64,000 nt of DNA, from assembly GCF_002575655.3 (NCBI RefSeq), contig NC_053040.3:226376628-226440627 (forward strand), given 5' to 3'. Of this stretch, positions 48,098-58,400 are shown piece by piece (within the stretch, counting starts at the first letter, position 1; every line of letters begins with the position of its first letter). Under the pieces are notes generated by a model. The model saw only the letters and a list, made by a program, of their open reading frames with translations, searched no databases and was not told the DNA's origin. Position numbers and translations under genes: made by a program. The stretch comes from Aegilops tauschii subsp. strangulata. Lineage: Eukaryota > Streptophyta > Magnoliopsida > Poales > Poaceae.

Positions 48098-48794
48098 GCA
48101 TAAATATACTCAACTAGGATCAACATAATTAAACTGGACAATGCTAGCATAAGCACATGCCAGAATCTAATCGATTTATACAAGCCAAGAAAGTCAGTGG
48201 CATGCTAAAGCTATCCATTTAACATTCAAGATCCATCCTCACCTATGCAAACAATTGATATCTAGGGCAATACAAATTAGTTGAAGTAGACTACGATGTT
48301 GTATTCGCTGATTCAATTTACCGCCCCTATTCGTGAACAGAGTATTAAACAAATACTAAATAGTCTTATAATTGTTTACAGAGGGGGGTACTATTTACAG
48401 CTTATGCTCAGCCTCGAATGCACGGATACTTCACTGAACTCGCGTACCCGTATCTGATACAGATACTTCTCCAATACGTGGTGGATACGTATCATGTGAG
48501 TATTCAGAAATACACGATTTAAAACAAAACCGATACTTGTTGGATACTTGACGGGTGCTTTTTGGATACGTCCCAGCCCACATAACAAGAGATCGAGTAA
48601 CCAGGCAACCCTAGTCCAGACGCCCCATCCTTTCCCTCCCCCTCTTTTCTCCCGAGCTCCACAACAGGCGGCGGCTGCTCACCCAGCGGCGCAGCAGGCC
48701 GGCAACGAGACGACGAGGAGCTGCTCCTCCATCCTCCTCATCTCCGACTCCCCCCTCACCCTCAGCCCCAGCCACCAAGATGTGTACACTGAGC

Positions 48795-49593
48795 AGATGG
48801 TTTGGGAAAATCTGGGTTTATTAGAAAAAGTTGAAAGAACTCTGAATGTTGATAGGGCCGGTTCAGCTGTACTGGAGGAGCTGATTTGTACTTCGATTGA
48901 TGACCCACTATATCTTGCTCAAATCCCTGTATCATGTTTGATTGCGGTGGCCAGTTGGTTCCTATGGTGGGAAAGGAGACAGTGTGCAAAAGGAGAAAAG
49001 ATACCTGAACCTGAACGTTCTGCCTTATCAATACAAGCTCTTGCTCTTAACTTCCGGCAAGAGAGATAATGTGGGCTAAACCACCGCAGGGTACAGTCAA
49101 GCTGAATATAGATGCATCATTTGAGTATGAAGGGAGTACTGCTTCCATTGGCACGATCTTGAGAGATGATGCTGGCGATTTTATTGCAGCTGAGGTCTCT
49201 ATGGGTAAAACAATTGATGCATATACAGCCGAAGCTATGGCTATGAAGAAGGGTCTGCAACTTGCAGATTCTCTGGGTATTCATAAACTGCTAGTTCACA
49301 CAGATTGTGCAGAATTGGTCAAGGAGATTAATCAAGGAGCAGTTAATTCAGTAGCGGCCCCTATTCTTAATGATTGCTTTGAGATTTGTAATAATTTTGG
49401 CCATGTTAGTTTTGAGCATTGTGCGCGTGATTCGAATCGCGTGGCTCATGAGCTGGCTAGAAGGGCTAGGGTTGATCCTCCGGGTGTGTGGACGGACAAT
49501 CCTCCCTCTTTTATCCGTAGCCTTATTTTGGATGATTTGTCGTTATTTGAGATGAAATAAAACTAGCCATGATGGCATTTCCTCAAAAAAAAA
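48795..49593 (+). mobile_element. 5'-truncated LINE with poly(A), 18-bp TSD
   Basis: aagatgtgtacactgagc stands at 48777-48794 and again at 49594-49611, directly after an A tail. The body begins inside the LINE second frame (WENLGLLEKVERTLNVDRAG) and ends shortly after the RNase H stop. Target-primed reverse transcription explains the truncation, the A tail and the long duplication. The target is the hAT element's leader. Confidence 0.88.
49069..49560 (+). pseudogene. LINE ORF2 C-terminal RNase H domain (RVT_3)
   Basis: The 163-residue frame begins KPPQGTVKLNIDASFEYEGS. The catalytic acidic set is in place: D15 (NIDAS), E55 (TAEAMAM), D79 (VHTDCAE) and D121 (CARDSNRVAHELAR). This is the plant LINE RNase H type. 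The upstream part of the same protein (FLWWERRQCAKGEKIPEPER, to 49069) is in another frame and ends at a TAA overlapping the ATG (TAATG), so ORF2 is broken by an indel. It is a relic despite complete active-site residues. Confidence 0.8.
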
Positions 49594-49674
49594 AAGATGT
49601 GTACACTGAGCCGTTCAGCCGCCAGCCACCGTAGCTAAGCTCGCTTCCTCTTCTGTCTAGTCTTTTCTCCTCTC

Positions 49675-49970
49675 ATGATCATCTCCTCTGATCCTCTCCT
49701 TCAGATGGCTCCTCCTGCTGAACCTACCAATCTAAGGGTGCCATTGTGGAGCCATGTTGCAATGGCTCAAGCTGCATTAACAAAAAACAAAACGAAAATG
49801 TGTCCTTGCCTAGTGGTTCTGCAAGTTTTGCTTCATCGAGTGCAAGCACTAAGAAGAGGAGGGGAGAAGGACCAAATACTACATTAAAGAAAGCTTGGGT
49901 AAATGACTTACGCAAGCAATTGGATTAAAAAATTGCAAGGTCTTTTTATTCTTGAGGTATGCAAAAAATG
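49675..49970 (+). pseudogene. hAT transposase N-terminal relic
   Basis: An ATG at 49705 gives MAPPAEPTNLRVPLWSHVAM, resembling the start of the BED zinc-finger region of hAT proteins. The expected Cys/His finger is damaged. In the next frame, STKKRRGEGPNTTLKKAWVN, DLRKQLD, a stop and KIARSFYS resemble the linker before the DUF659 domain of hAT-type proteins. Two frames and at least two stops show that it is dead. The homology call is from memory and is only moderately sure. Confidence 0.45.
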
Positions 49971-50021
49971 TACAGCTAAACCAATCATTTCATTTCCGTG
50001 CATCTATATGATTATCTGTTG

Positions 50022-50187
50022 AAGGAGAGCCTTGGCGCAGTGGTAAAGCTGCTGCCTTGTGACCATGAGGTCAGGGGTTCAAGTCCTGGAAACAGCCTCT
50101 TACAGAAATGTAGGGAAAGGCTGCGTACAATAGACCCAAAGTGGTCGGACCCCTCCCCGGAGCTACATGCACCGGGCTGCCCTTTTT
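50022..50187 (+). mobile_element. Au SINE with 19-bp TSD
   Basis: The body begins GGAGAGCCTTGGCGCAGTGG (50024), carries a Pol III A box (tggcgcagtgg, 50033-50043) and B box (ggttcaagtcc, 50076-50086), and ends …gggctgccctttttt. The flank tctatatgattatctgttg occurs at 50003-50021 and 50188-50206. It matches the tRNA-derived Au family known from Aegilops and Triticum and supports a wheat-group source. A stretch near the 3' end is shorter than the standard Au form. Confidence 0.93.
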
Positions 50188-50775
50188 TCTATATGATTAT
50201 CTGTTGTTCCTAACTTCTATACCTTTTTGTTTAATTTTAAAGAATAGTAAAACGTATCCCGTATTGGCACTTCTTCAAAATGGCGAATTCGCATATCAGT
50301 ATCAGCCTAATACTGATACGCGTATCCGTATCGTTGCTTCGTAGTGCTCAGCATAAAAAACTCAACTGGGACTGAATATAACTATGTTTAACAAAAACAA
50401 ATATTTCCTAGTATCACAGGAAACAGCACAAACATATAGAATTTAATCGACTTCTAAAAGGCCGAGAAAGTCAATGGCATGCTATAGCTAGCCATTTAAC
50501 ATTCAAGATCCATGTTATCTGCTAACTAGAGTTGCTAATTTCATTTTGCCACAATGCAAACAATTGAAACCTAGGGGCAAATACAAATTAGTTGAAGTAG
50601 CCTACGAAGTAGTATTCACTGATTCAATTTATCACCACCTATTCAGGGACAGAGGAGTGTTAAACAAATACTATTTACAGAGCATAAAAAATTCAACTGT
50701 GACGGAATATAACTATGTTTAACAAAAACAAATATTTCCAAGTATCACAAGAAACAACACAAGCATATAGACCTG

Positions 50776-51995
50776 ACACAATGTATGATTTTCCTTAACC
50801 ATAGTTGTACGTGGTGATTATCCTGAATATTAAATACTTATCTAAACAGGACATGTGTGTAACAGCCAAAGATTAGCATTATTGATTAGGAGCTGATTGT
50901 GCATCATAACCATCATGTTCAATTAATTTTAATTTGAAAATGCATCATAAGCATTATGCTTAATTAATTTGAAAATGCGGTTAATTCCAATCCTCGTCTT
51001 TTTAAAGATCTAAAACCCTAACACATTTGCAAAGAACCCAAAATGCCTTTCTCAGCCCTAAAGTTTTGGCATGGACTTCATCTATAAGTTTACATACCCA
51101 TCCCAAAATATGACATGGATTGAAATGGTTTAAATCATCAAACTCTAATTACAATGCACAATTTTAAGAAAATGACTGTACGGCATGCATCCAATATGTC
51201 CACATCGATCATGGCTTAGCCCCTCTTAACGCGTCCCCAACCCCTAGGTTCCTCCTTCCCACCGTTTCCCCCTCTTCTCGCTCGCTCCGCCTCCCTCTCG
51301 TCGCCATGGCCACGACTGAGGCCACAGCCATCGCACACCTTTGTAGCACAAGTGGCCAACCTCATCCTTGAGACACATCGTGGTGTCTTAGGAGCCCCGT
51401 CTGTCTTCCCGCAAGAGGAATGGCCATGGGACGCCTCGAATCGCTATCGACCATGTTGTCTTCCTCGCCAAGGTTGTGTGCTGCAGCCACCAAATTCCAC
51501 CTCTCCGGCCCGTCTCGGCCTCCCGGACCACGAGCTTGAACTGTCGGTGAGCTAGCGCACCTCCCACTCCTCTTTTCCCCATTAAATTGTGCCCCTAGCA
51601 ACACCCCCCTGCCCGAGGCAGGCCGCCATGGCCGAGCTTGGCAAGCCGTCGTGCCTTGCCTTACACCCTGTCCCTAACCTTGTCCAGTGTGCTCGTGCAC
51701 CCCGCACACCTCCTCCAACAGCCTTGCATGTGTGCGCCCAGCGAGGCCCCGACCGCGCACAAGCTAAGCAACAGTGCACCTCCGCGTTGAAAATCGGCCC
51801 TTGTGTCGCTGACATATGGGCCCGGCCTTATTAGTGTATTAGTGTAGGGACTAGTTCAGCTCAGCCATAGTTTAATGCTAATTGGGCCACCGCCACCCCC
51901 CCCCTTTCCCCCCGCCAGCGCGGTGCTTGTCCAACCCAATCAACTACTCACTCAGCACGCAACACTATTAACAAAATGGATTTTTGGCTTTTAAA
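50776..51995. other. Intergenic sequence and GC-rich promoter-like block
   Basis: At 50897-50978 about 42 bases are tandemly duplicated ('aatttgaaaatgcatcata' type). At 51230-51840 there is a GC-rich block with a CT-rich leader and an ATG at 51306 that opens only about 21 codons. I cannot name a protein. Its layout, a GC-rich block followed downstream by LTR-like text from about 53760, resembles the 3.1-kb LTR family, so it may be a diverged relative. Confidence 0.35.
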
Positions 51996-53255
51996 TCTAC
52001 CCCTAATAATAAAAAAGGCTATTGCTTCTGGTCGTCCGTCATAAAAATTGCCCTTGAAGTTGCCCTAAATTACCCACTTATGCCACCTATAAGTGACGAA
52101 AACGATTCGGTTTTTTAGAAAACGCCGACAGGTTTGTTTCTTATAAAAATTGATACTCTCACATTACATAAGCACACAAGCAGCATAGTGGCTAAGGCGC
52201 AAGTCTTCCGCGCGCAAGACCGTGGTTTGATCCCTGGGACTGCTCTTTTTTCTCCCCTTTTATCTTTTTTTAGGGGGTTCTCCCCTTTTATCTGTGCGCC
52301 TCCTACTTCCAGCGTGCAGTCATGGGCCGGCCATGTGCCCGTGGTGATGCCCCTGCTTTTTATTATTTTATTTTTTTGCTTTTTTCTTTATCATTTTCAT
52401 ATTTGTTTTTCCTTTAAATTAATCCAGGATTTCTGAAAAATCAAAATTTCAAAAAGTTGTGAGTTTTGAAAAAATATATCGGGAAATCATAAAATGTTCA
52501 TGAATTCAAAAAACTGTTTGCATATTATGAAAAAAATCACGATTTAAAAAAATGTGAAAAAAAAATGTTCATGATTTTGAAAAAATGATCGTGTATTCAA
52601 CAAATATTTGGTAATTTGAAAATAATGTCAGTGAAATTTAAAAAATGTTGACAAAAATTAAAACAGACCCTTAAATAACGAACAAAACAAACCATCGCTT
52701 ACGTAGAGGTTTATTAGGGGATCTGTAGAGGTCATTTTATGATTTTATTTTTTCCCCCGCGCGTCGCGTAAGAAAAAGGTTTCCGTGTTCTCTACAACGT
52801 TGAGCCTCCAAAAATTGACACAACTTCCTATGGTTCGTTTTTGTAAGCTATATGAAAATGACTAAATGTTTATTTTGCCTCCATAAACAACTATGTTTAT
52901 TCTGGTGCCACGGTTTTTACTGGTTATGAAAAACACCGCTACGCTAGGTCAATACAAGACAAATCATTCATCGGTCTAGCTCAGGCATGGTCCATCAATG
53001 CAGTTTGCTCAGCCAAAAAATATTTCGTTGTGGCGCCTTACGAAATCAAGTCTTCATTAGACCATCACATTTTCAGTTTTTAAGATGACCTTTTAAATGT
53101 CTCTTATCTCATCAAGACATTATTCAGAGTTTGTGAATTGACATTTTAAAAGTCCTTATCTCATCCTGGCATTTGATTCAGACTTTTTTATCTCTACCGC
53201 ATCTGCATAATCTGATTGTTTTTCTTCCGTTGCAACGCACGGGCATATTTGCTAG
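51996..53255 (+). mobile_element. Small Helitron (1260 bp), inserted between A and T
   Basis: The 5' end is TCTACCCCTAATAATAAAAA, preceded by A (51995). The 3' end has the hairpin core ccgttgcaacgcacgg (53227-53242), then gcatatttgCTAG (53255), followed by T (53256). TC start, CTAG end with an upstream hairpin, and AT target without duplication are the Helitron signature. No Rep/helicase is encoded, so it is non-autonomous. It carries a tRNA-like segment with Pol III boxes and long AT-rich filler. Confidence 0.82.
52178..52251 (+). other. tRNA-like Pol III promoter segment inside the Helitron
   Basis: A possible A box (tagtggctaaggcgc, 52186-52200), an arm pair gtctt/aagac around 52203-52220, a B-box-like ggtttgatccc (52224-52234) and a T run (52246-52251) are spaced as in a tRNA gene. 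The T-arm and acceptor stem do not pair well, so it is a degraded tRNA or SINE head rather than a working tRNA. Confidence 0.4.
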
Positions 53256-55744
53256 TCAAAACAATAAATTCTAGAAAATTGTGCAAACTTCAAAAATCCA
53301 TAACTAATTCAAGAAAACATGTTCAAATATACCAAAATTATCAAAAAAAAAATGTGTAGATTCTAAATATGCCATTGTTGTGCATGTTAATAACTTCTAA
53401 AATTATGTTTAGTGTTGAGCCATGATTAATGTCTTTCTTTTAATATGGAGAATTGTGAAAATGCTGCATATGATCATTCCGCTACATTTTAAATGTTTAG
53501 CATTCCCTTAGTTTAATTCCAAACACCACCATATGCCATGTTAACATCATTTAAAAATGATTTTAGCTAAAACAGGATTAGACCCTATTCTTTGAATGTG
53601 TAGTTTAATTGAATTGCATTTTAGTTGCAATTCAACTTACACTTAACTTGTTGCTAACATGCATTAGGTCTTTTCAAACATCAACCTCGCCATATCATGC
53701 ATTGCATATCATGATCATGTTGCTATATTTGCCGCAGTAGTAAAATGCATCATTTGCACTTTTCCAGTGTTTCTGTTTTTACTCGGTAGGATCCGAAGAT
53801 GACGTGAGCAACGAGCAAGATCTGACCATCTACCAGGCTACTAGCCCATCAGGCAAGCAAAACCTCCTTGTTCATTCCGACACATCCCATTTAGCGTTTT
53901 CCCCTTATTCTTGCATTAGTATTATCAATTTAGTTGTCTACTCTTCAATAGCTAGAGTTCTTATTCTGTTGCATGGCCTATACTTGTCACATGATATTGC
54001 CTTTACCTTACATCCTAGCATGTCTGGTAATTGCTTGTGTTATCATGAATTTGGCCCTAAACTCTTGTCATAGTTATGCTATGCTTAGGGTTGTGCGCCA
54101 GTCTTGATCCATTTGGGTGATGAATAACAGTGGTGGATATACAATACACATGTTTGTGGCATGCTTTCTAGATATAATTATGTTAAACATGACCAAAAGG
54201 CGAAGGTGGAAGGAAGGCCATGTTGGAGAACACGGTGGGTTGTTCCTCTTAGGCCACTACTAGGACCCAAGTTCTCATTAGCTTGATCCAGGATTGAGCG
54301 CGCTAATCACACATTGGGTATATGGGACCCCCTCGGCTTAGCACTCTACCTCAAACCTGTCCAGGAGTCACATAGTTTAGGCTTTCCATTTGAGGCTTTC
54401 CATTTGTAGCACGAGTTGGTAACAAGTGTGATCTGATGGTGGTGTGGTCTTACCTATGAGTGGTCCGGTGTCACACAACAGTTGGGTCTATTTTTGAGCT
54501 TCTACTGGACTCGCGATTTGGGTACAACTCAGGTGGGTGACTCCCTGGACTTGTTTATAGCGTAGGGGAAGTGTCGTGTCGATCACCCTCTGCCAGCATA
54601 ACCCATGAAGTGTACTTCATGATCTTGCATTTAGAGCGGTTGGCACATGTATGGGTAAATTGGTACACCCCTGCAGGGTTAAATCTATTTGCATAGTCAT
54701 GTCTGCGGTTATGGACGACTTGAGAGATTGTTACCTGATCATAGAACAACTTTCACAGCTACTTAACAAAATTGCCAAGATAAGTGTGAAAGCCATGGAC
54801 AGGTACTTGCGGGTGAGTCAAAGGAGGATCCATGGTGGTGTATTGATGTGGTAGATAGCTAGATGGACTTGTGTACACTCTCTTACCTCTAGTAGCCATA
54901 CCTTTAGTAGAGCAGGCTGTTGTAGTATGCTAGCGCTTGTTGCAGTCAAACCCACATATATCGCTTTCCTTTGATATTGATGCATATGTGTAGCTAGTTC
55001 TGATGTAAGTCTTGCAGGTAAAGTTGGGTACTCAACTTGCTTTACTTATTCTTTTGATTTGAATACTGCAAATCATATCATAACATCCGGAACATGTGAT
55101 CTCTGGTGGTGAATAACGATTTTAGCTATGGTTATCCCAGGCAGTGGTTTGGGAAGGGTTATGGACATCATCAGCATGCACACCTTGTTAAGGCATTCGT
55201 TAAATTTACCAAGGTATATTTTCTTCTCTGTTGTGAGAACCGCAACTTGGTCGTAAGACCCTTGTATTCATTTGTTAAACTTTAGTCGCTGCACAAGGCG
55301 TGCATGTTGCGTGTATGGATATAACGTGAACATTGTGTGGATAGCTTAGAATCATTGAAATGCATTTGCTACTGGAATGGCTAGATTTGCATATCGCTGA
55401 TCCCAGGTCCCGAAAATATGACCATGAAATTATCTACAGCTTGGTCCTCATAGCCACTCCAAAGGGCACAGGCCCAAGGACATCAGCCCAAGCGCCACCG
55501 CTTACGAAGGAGACGTTTCATCAAACTGCATCAAAGGATAAGAAAAACACTCTGGGAGACATAGGAAAAGGGCAAAACATGTTGTAAACCAACACCACGT
55601 CTGAGTTCTATCTCCCCACGCGCTCATGCATTGACATGGAGTTTTCCATGGTCAGAGTTATATAAGGGGTGCTAGCAGGGCGTAGAAGGGGACCCCTCTT
55701 CTTTTGTCTAGTGTAGCCTACACCACATAGAACATTTCCGGCAC
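53256..55744 (+). repeat. LTR-like intergenic repeat, distant relative of the 3.1-kb LTR family
   Basis: No gene is supported. From about 53790 the order of landmarks follows the 3.1-kb LTR: an 'aggcaagcaaaacc' segment (53850), a 'gctatgcttagg' segment (54075), a 'tacaatacacatgtttgtgg' segment (54140), 'ccctgcaggg' (54670) and 'ggttatggac' (54709). Copies at 20725 and 60976 have these in the same order. Sequence identity is low outside the landmarks. Borders are not clear. Confidence 0.35.
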
Positions 55745-55747
55745 TTA

Positions 55748-56141
55748 GGCCCCATTCGGAAGTTCTCTGGCTTCCCAAATTGGCCAGCTTTGCACGGAAG
55801 TTGCGAAGCGTTTGGCAGCAGCGGCAGCTTCGGCTCCATCAGCATGGGCTAGAGAGGAGAGGCACGGGCTAGTCTAACTGTGGGGTCACTGAGGTAGCAG
55901 GTTTGTTCGGGAGTGCTTTTTCTGATCTAAACGGTACTCAGGTCACTTTGGAATGGCATTCTCCTATAAATCATGCAACTCCTGCTTCATCGTTTGGAGG
56001 AGCTACGCTTCCGCTGCTCCGCGAAATTGCACTGCGGGAGGGCCGTCTTCATGAAGCTGGCTTCGCGGAGGTGGGCCGTTCGGCACCGCTCCATGTGCGG
56101 AGCTGGTGAAACGCAGAGCCAGAGAGGATCCAAACGGGCCC
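55748..56141. mobile_element. Tourist-like MITE (PIF/Harbinger), TSD TTA
   Basis: The left end ggccccattcgg and the right end ccaaacgggccc form inverted termini that continue inward (…ctctggct / agccagagag…). TTA flanks both sides (55745-55747, 56142-56144). The 3-bp TWA duplication and the GGGCC-TTTGG type ends indicate the PIF/Harbinger MITE group. There is no coding capacity in 394 bases. Confidence 0.7.
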
Positions 56142-56144
56142 TTA

Positions 56145-57881
56145 CCGTTGCGATCACCTCCATCAGCATCATAACTCCCCGAGTTTCCTTGACTCAACGA
56201 GTCCCCCTCGACATTCTAATCCTCTATATTCTTCACATGTAAAGAAAGAGCAAGGCAGGAAGTATGGCTTTTATACAACTTGGACGCAGGAAGCCGACGA
56301 TGGATAAAATTCTCAACAACATTTGCCCCGGTCAAGCATTTGGACTCAAACTCAAGAAGATCCTCCATCTCCATGCTTGGGAAGGGATTGAAAATCCAGA
56401 AGCAGGTGGATCGAGGAAAGAAATCAACAAAAGAAGGACATAGAAGCCCCGGCATAGATCCACCGAGAAGAAAGATCCGCGTCCGCTGGCCATAGCAGTA
56501 ACGGAAGTTTTTGGCTAGGAACAGAACATCCTAGTTCCAGGGAAAGGGGACAGGAGAAAGTCAAATAATATTAATGTCTCTGTTTTCTGTGTGCAAGACC
56601 ACCTGACTTCCTGACATGACGTCCCCTCAACTACAAATTCCACATACTCCCTCTAGTACAACTGTTAGGATCAACGTAAAATCCATCAACATGTAATCTG
56701 TCCAGCATCACAATGAGCTAAGCTTAAAGGGGCTTACAACATACTGACATAAGATACAGCTACATGTGAAACTATCTTTCTTAGTGTTAGCCATATGCTG
56801 ACTTGATATGAGCACATGACAACTTTAGTGGAACCAGATACTTCTCGAAGCATTCCAACAGTATAACTGCACAATCCAAATTTTGGCCAATAAGTCTCCT
56901 AAGGCCTTAAATAGTACTGGTGATTCGGCTGACCTACCCATGTATCTCAAGGTATACACCTTTCATAGAAACTCAAGCAATCATTAGTTCATTTCTGTGG
57001 ATGACTTGTTTCTCATAAACAGAATATGATATAAAAGCTAAGAAATAACTAATCTGGACTTAAAAAATGGTTCATCAACAGAGATCCATAAACGTAGTAA
57101 CATACTGAAATTGGCCCTTAAGGAATTCAGTGGAATCACTTAGAAGATGAACTGAGATCAATCCATCTGCAAGATGAAAAAAGGATATGATATGGTCTTC
57201 CAGAAACATGGGATATCTCTCTGGAAATTCAGTGACTAGAAGTCTAAAAGGAATGGCTAATAAACTAAATGGAAGACTAAAATACAAACAAATAATGTTT
57301 TTCTTTGGATTATTTCACAATAATACATTGTTACAGAACATAACATGGGTAGTAGAATATTGCCAGGTGATCTACATGCTATTTTTGTTAGTTCCAGAGC
57401 TCAACAGAACATATTTCTTTGGCTGTGCAATTGCAAAAGCGGTGTTGTCGAGTCTACAATTTAATCAGCATCTGTTCAAGGTCAAGCATACATTGCTGAA
57501 AAGAGATGATTACTTTGTTGCCGGCCTGGCAATTGTTTCTGTGTCATCAGGAAGAACCAAAAGAATCACACTCCCCTGTCTGAGTGATCTATTATGCTTG
57601 CCAATTTCTGCTCTACTGGTGGGCTTGGGTATTGCTACACGGAAAGAGCGCCTTGAGATTTACAGCATCTCTATTCTAACCCATCCATCCATGAAATGGA
57701 TATTCATGTGCGGTTGCCATACATGCAACTCGACTGGTGATCAGAATCACCATATGCAGGGCAAAAACTAATCGATTTACGAATCATTATGCGTGCAGGT
57801 GATGCATTTCGGTCCACTCTTTTGCAAACATCAATTATGCCACAAGCACGTAAGAATCTCAAACAACTTGACGAATCAGAG
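56145..57881 (-). other. Downstream region of the complex I subunit gene; probable 3' UTR exon at its right edge
   Basis: No second gene is supported. The right edge (57881 leftwards, minus strand) is a plausible last exon of the NDUFB3-type gene after a 3' UTR intron, but its end and poly(A) signal could not be placed. A 194-residue frame on the plus strand (57187-57771) has no recognisable domain and lies antisense to the presumed UTR. Confidence 0.35.
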
Positions 57882-58066
57882 CTGCAGTAAATTTCCAACG
57901 TGTAAATCGATAATCCGTTCGACAGAAGACAGTACTACACAGTCCCCAATAGATAGATCATAGATCTAGGCGAAACACCGCAAAAGCCCTTACCCCTTGA
58001 AACCATCCCAAATTCACCCATTAGGTTAGACTGGAAAGAAAAGTGAAGATCACACGGGGCGTTTAC
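57882..58066 (-). other. Probable 3' UTR intron of the NDUFB3-type gene
   Basis: The donor CAGAG/GTAAAC follows 13 bases after the stop codon. A good acceptor, TTTACTGCAG/CT, lies 185 bases downstream, with pyrimidine-rich sequence before it. This is predicted from splice motifs alone. Confidence 0.4.
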
Positions 58067-58079
58067 CTCTGGGGGAGAT

Positions 58080-58283
58080 CTAGTGGTGGTTGTCGCCGGC
58101 GGGGCGGTAGAGGCGGTTGTAGGCGGCCTCGCCGACAAGGTAGATCCCAAAGGCGACGATGGCGATGCCTAGCCCCGGAGTGGCGTGGCGCAGCTGGTTC
58201 CCCACCATAGGGTGCCTCCTCCACTCGTCACGGCGCCGGAAAAACTCGCCCGTCGCGTTCAGCCCCTTCCCGCCCTTCGCCAT
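58080..58283 (-). CDS. NDUFB3: NADH dehydrogenase [ubiquinone] 1 beta subcomplex subunit 3 (NDUFB3/B12 type), 67 aa
   Basis: The frame reads MAKGGKGLNATGEFFRRRDE, then WRRHPMVGNQLRHATPGLGI, AIVAFGIYLVGEAAYNRLYR and PAGDNHH. This matches the short plant NDUFB3/B12 subunit: a charged N-terminal segment with FFRRRDEWR, one membrane helix (about residues 36-52) and a His-rich end. It is an accessory subunit of the membrane arm of mitochondrial complex I in the inner membrane. I chose the ATG at 58283 because homology begins there; the open frame upstream is GA-rich leader. The coding region is a single exon without lesions. It is the only convincing host gene in the window, and its surroundings are poorer in transposons than the left two thirds. 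Confidence 0.86.
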   Translation of the reverse strand: MAKGGKGLNATGEFFRRRDEWRRHPMVGNQLRHATPGLGIAIVAFGIYLVGEAAYNRLYRPAGDNHH

Positions 58284-58400
58284 CGCCTCCGCCGCCGTGT
58301 ACTCTTTCTCTCTCTCTCTCTTCTCTTTCTCTACAGTTGGCGAGGAGGAGGATAGGACAGCCACACTCACAGGAGCAGAAGCCCAAATAGTAATATACAT
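58284..58400 (-). promoter_or_regulatory. Presumed 5' UTR of the NDUFB3-type gene with GA repeat
   Basis: Upstream of the ATG the minus strand has GAGAAAGAGAAGAGAGAGAG (about 58302-58335), a CT/GA microsatellite common in plant leaders. No clear TATA box was placed. Confidence 0.4.

Larger units (their letters stand above)
48413..50344 (+). mobile_element. hAT-like DNA transposon, 8-bp TSD tgctcagc, with nested LINE and SINE
   Basis: The sequence is flanked by tgctcagc at 48405-48412 and 50345-50352, the TSD length of the hAT superfamily. The ends are imperfect inverted repeats: left ctcgaatgcacggatac, reverse complement of right ctacgaagcaacgatacg. Both subterminal regions are dense in gatac/gtatc motifs (about ten on the left within 180 bases, about seven on the right within 85), as hAT elements have for transposase binding. 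It holds a transposase relic (49675-49970), a 5'-truncated LINE and an Au SINE. Without these two insertions it is under 1 kb, a deletion derivative. Confidence 0.68.
48098..50775. repeat. Tandem ~330-bp repeat (2.3 copies), split by the hAT element
   Basis: Unit 1 is 48098-48400, unit 2 is 50350-50680 and a partial unit 3 is 50681-50775. All begin agcataaa…actcaact or the like, and full units end 'ctatttacag'. Shared internal blocks include 'catttaacattcaagatcca' and 'acaaattagttgaagtag'. The hAT-like transposon (48413-50344) lies between units 1 and 2. The nature of the unit is unknown. Confidence 0.7.

Noticed and set aside
51306..51600. Possible gene start (ATG after a CT-rich leader)
   Set aside because: The frame closes after about 21 codons and neighbouring frames show no known protein.
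52178..52251. Functional tRNA gene
   Set aside because: The T-arm and acceptor stem do not pair; only Pol III box-like words remain.
56640..56670. Stowaway MITE end (tactccctctag)
   Set aside because: Only one short end resembles a Stowaway terminus; no inverted partner or TA duplication was found nearby.
57187..57771. 194-residue open frame on the plus strand
   Set aside because: No domain, odd composition, antisense to the probable 3' UTR of the complex I subunit gene, and no leader or promoter. Most likely chance.
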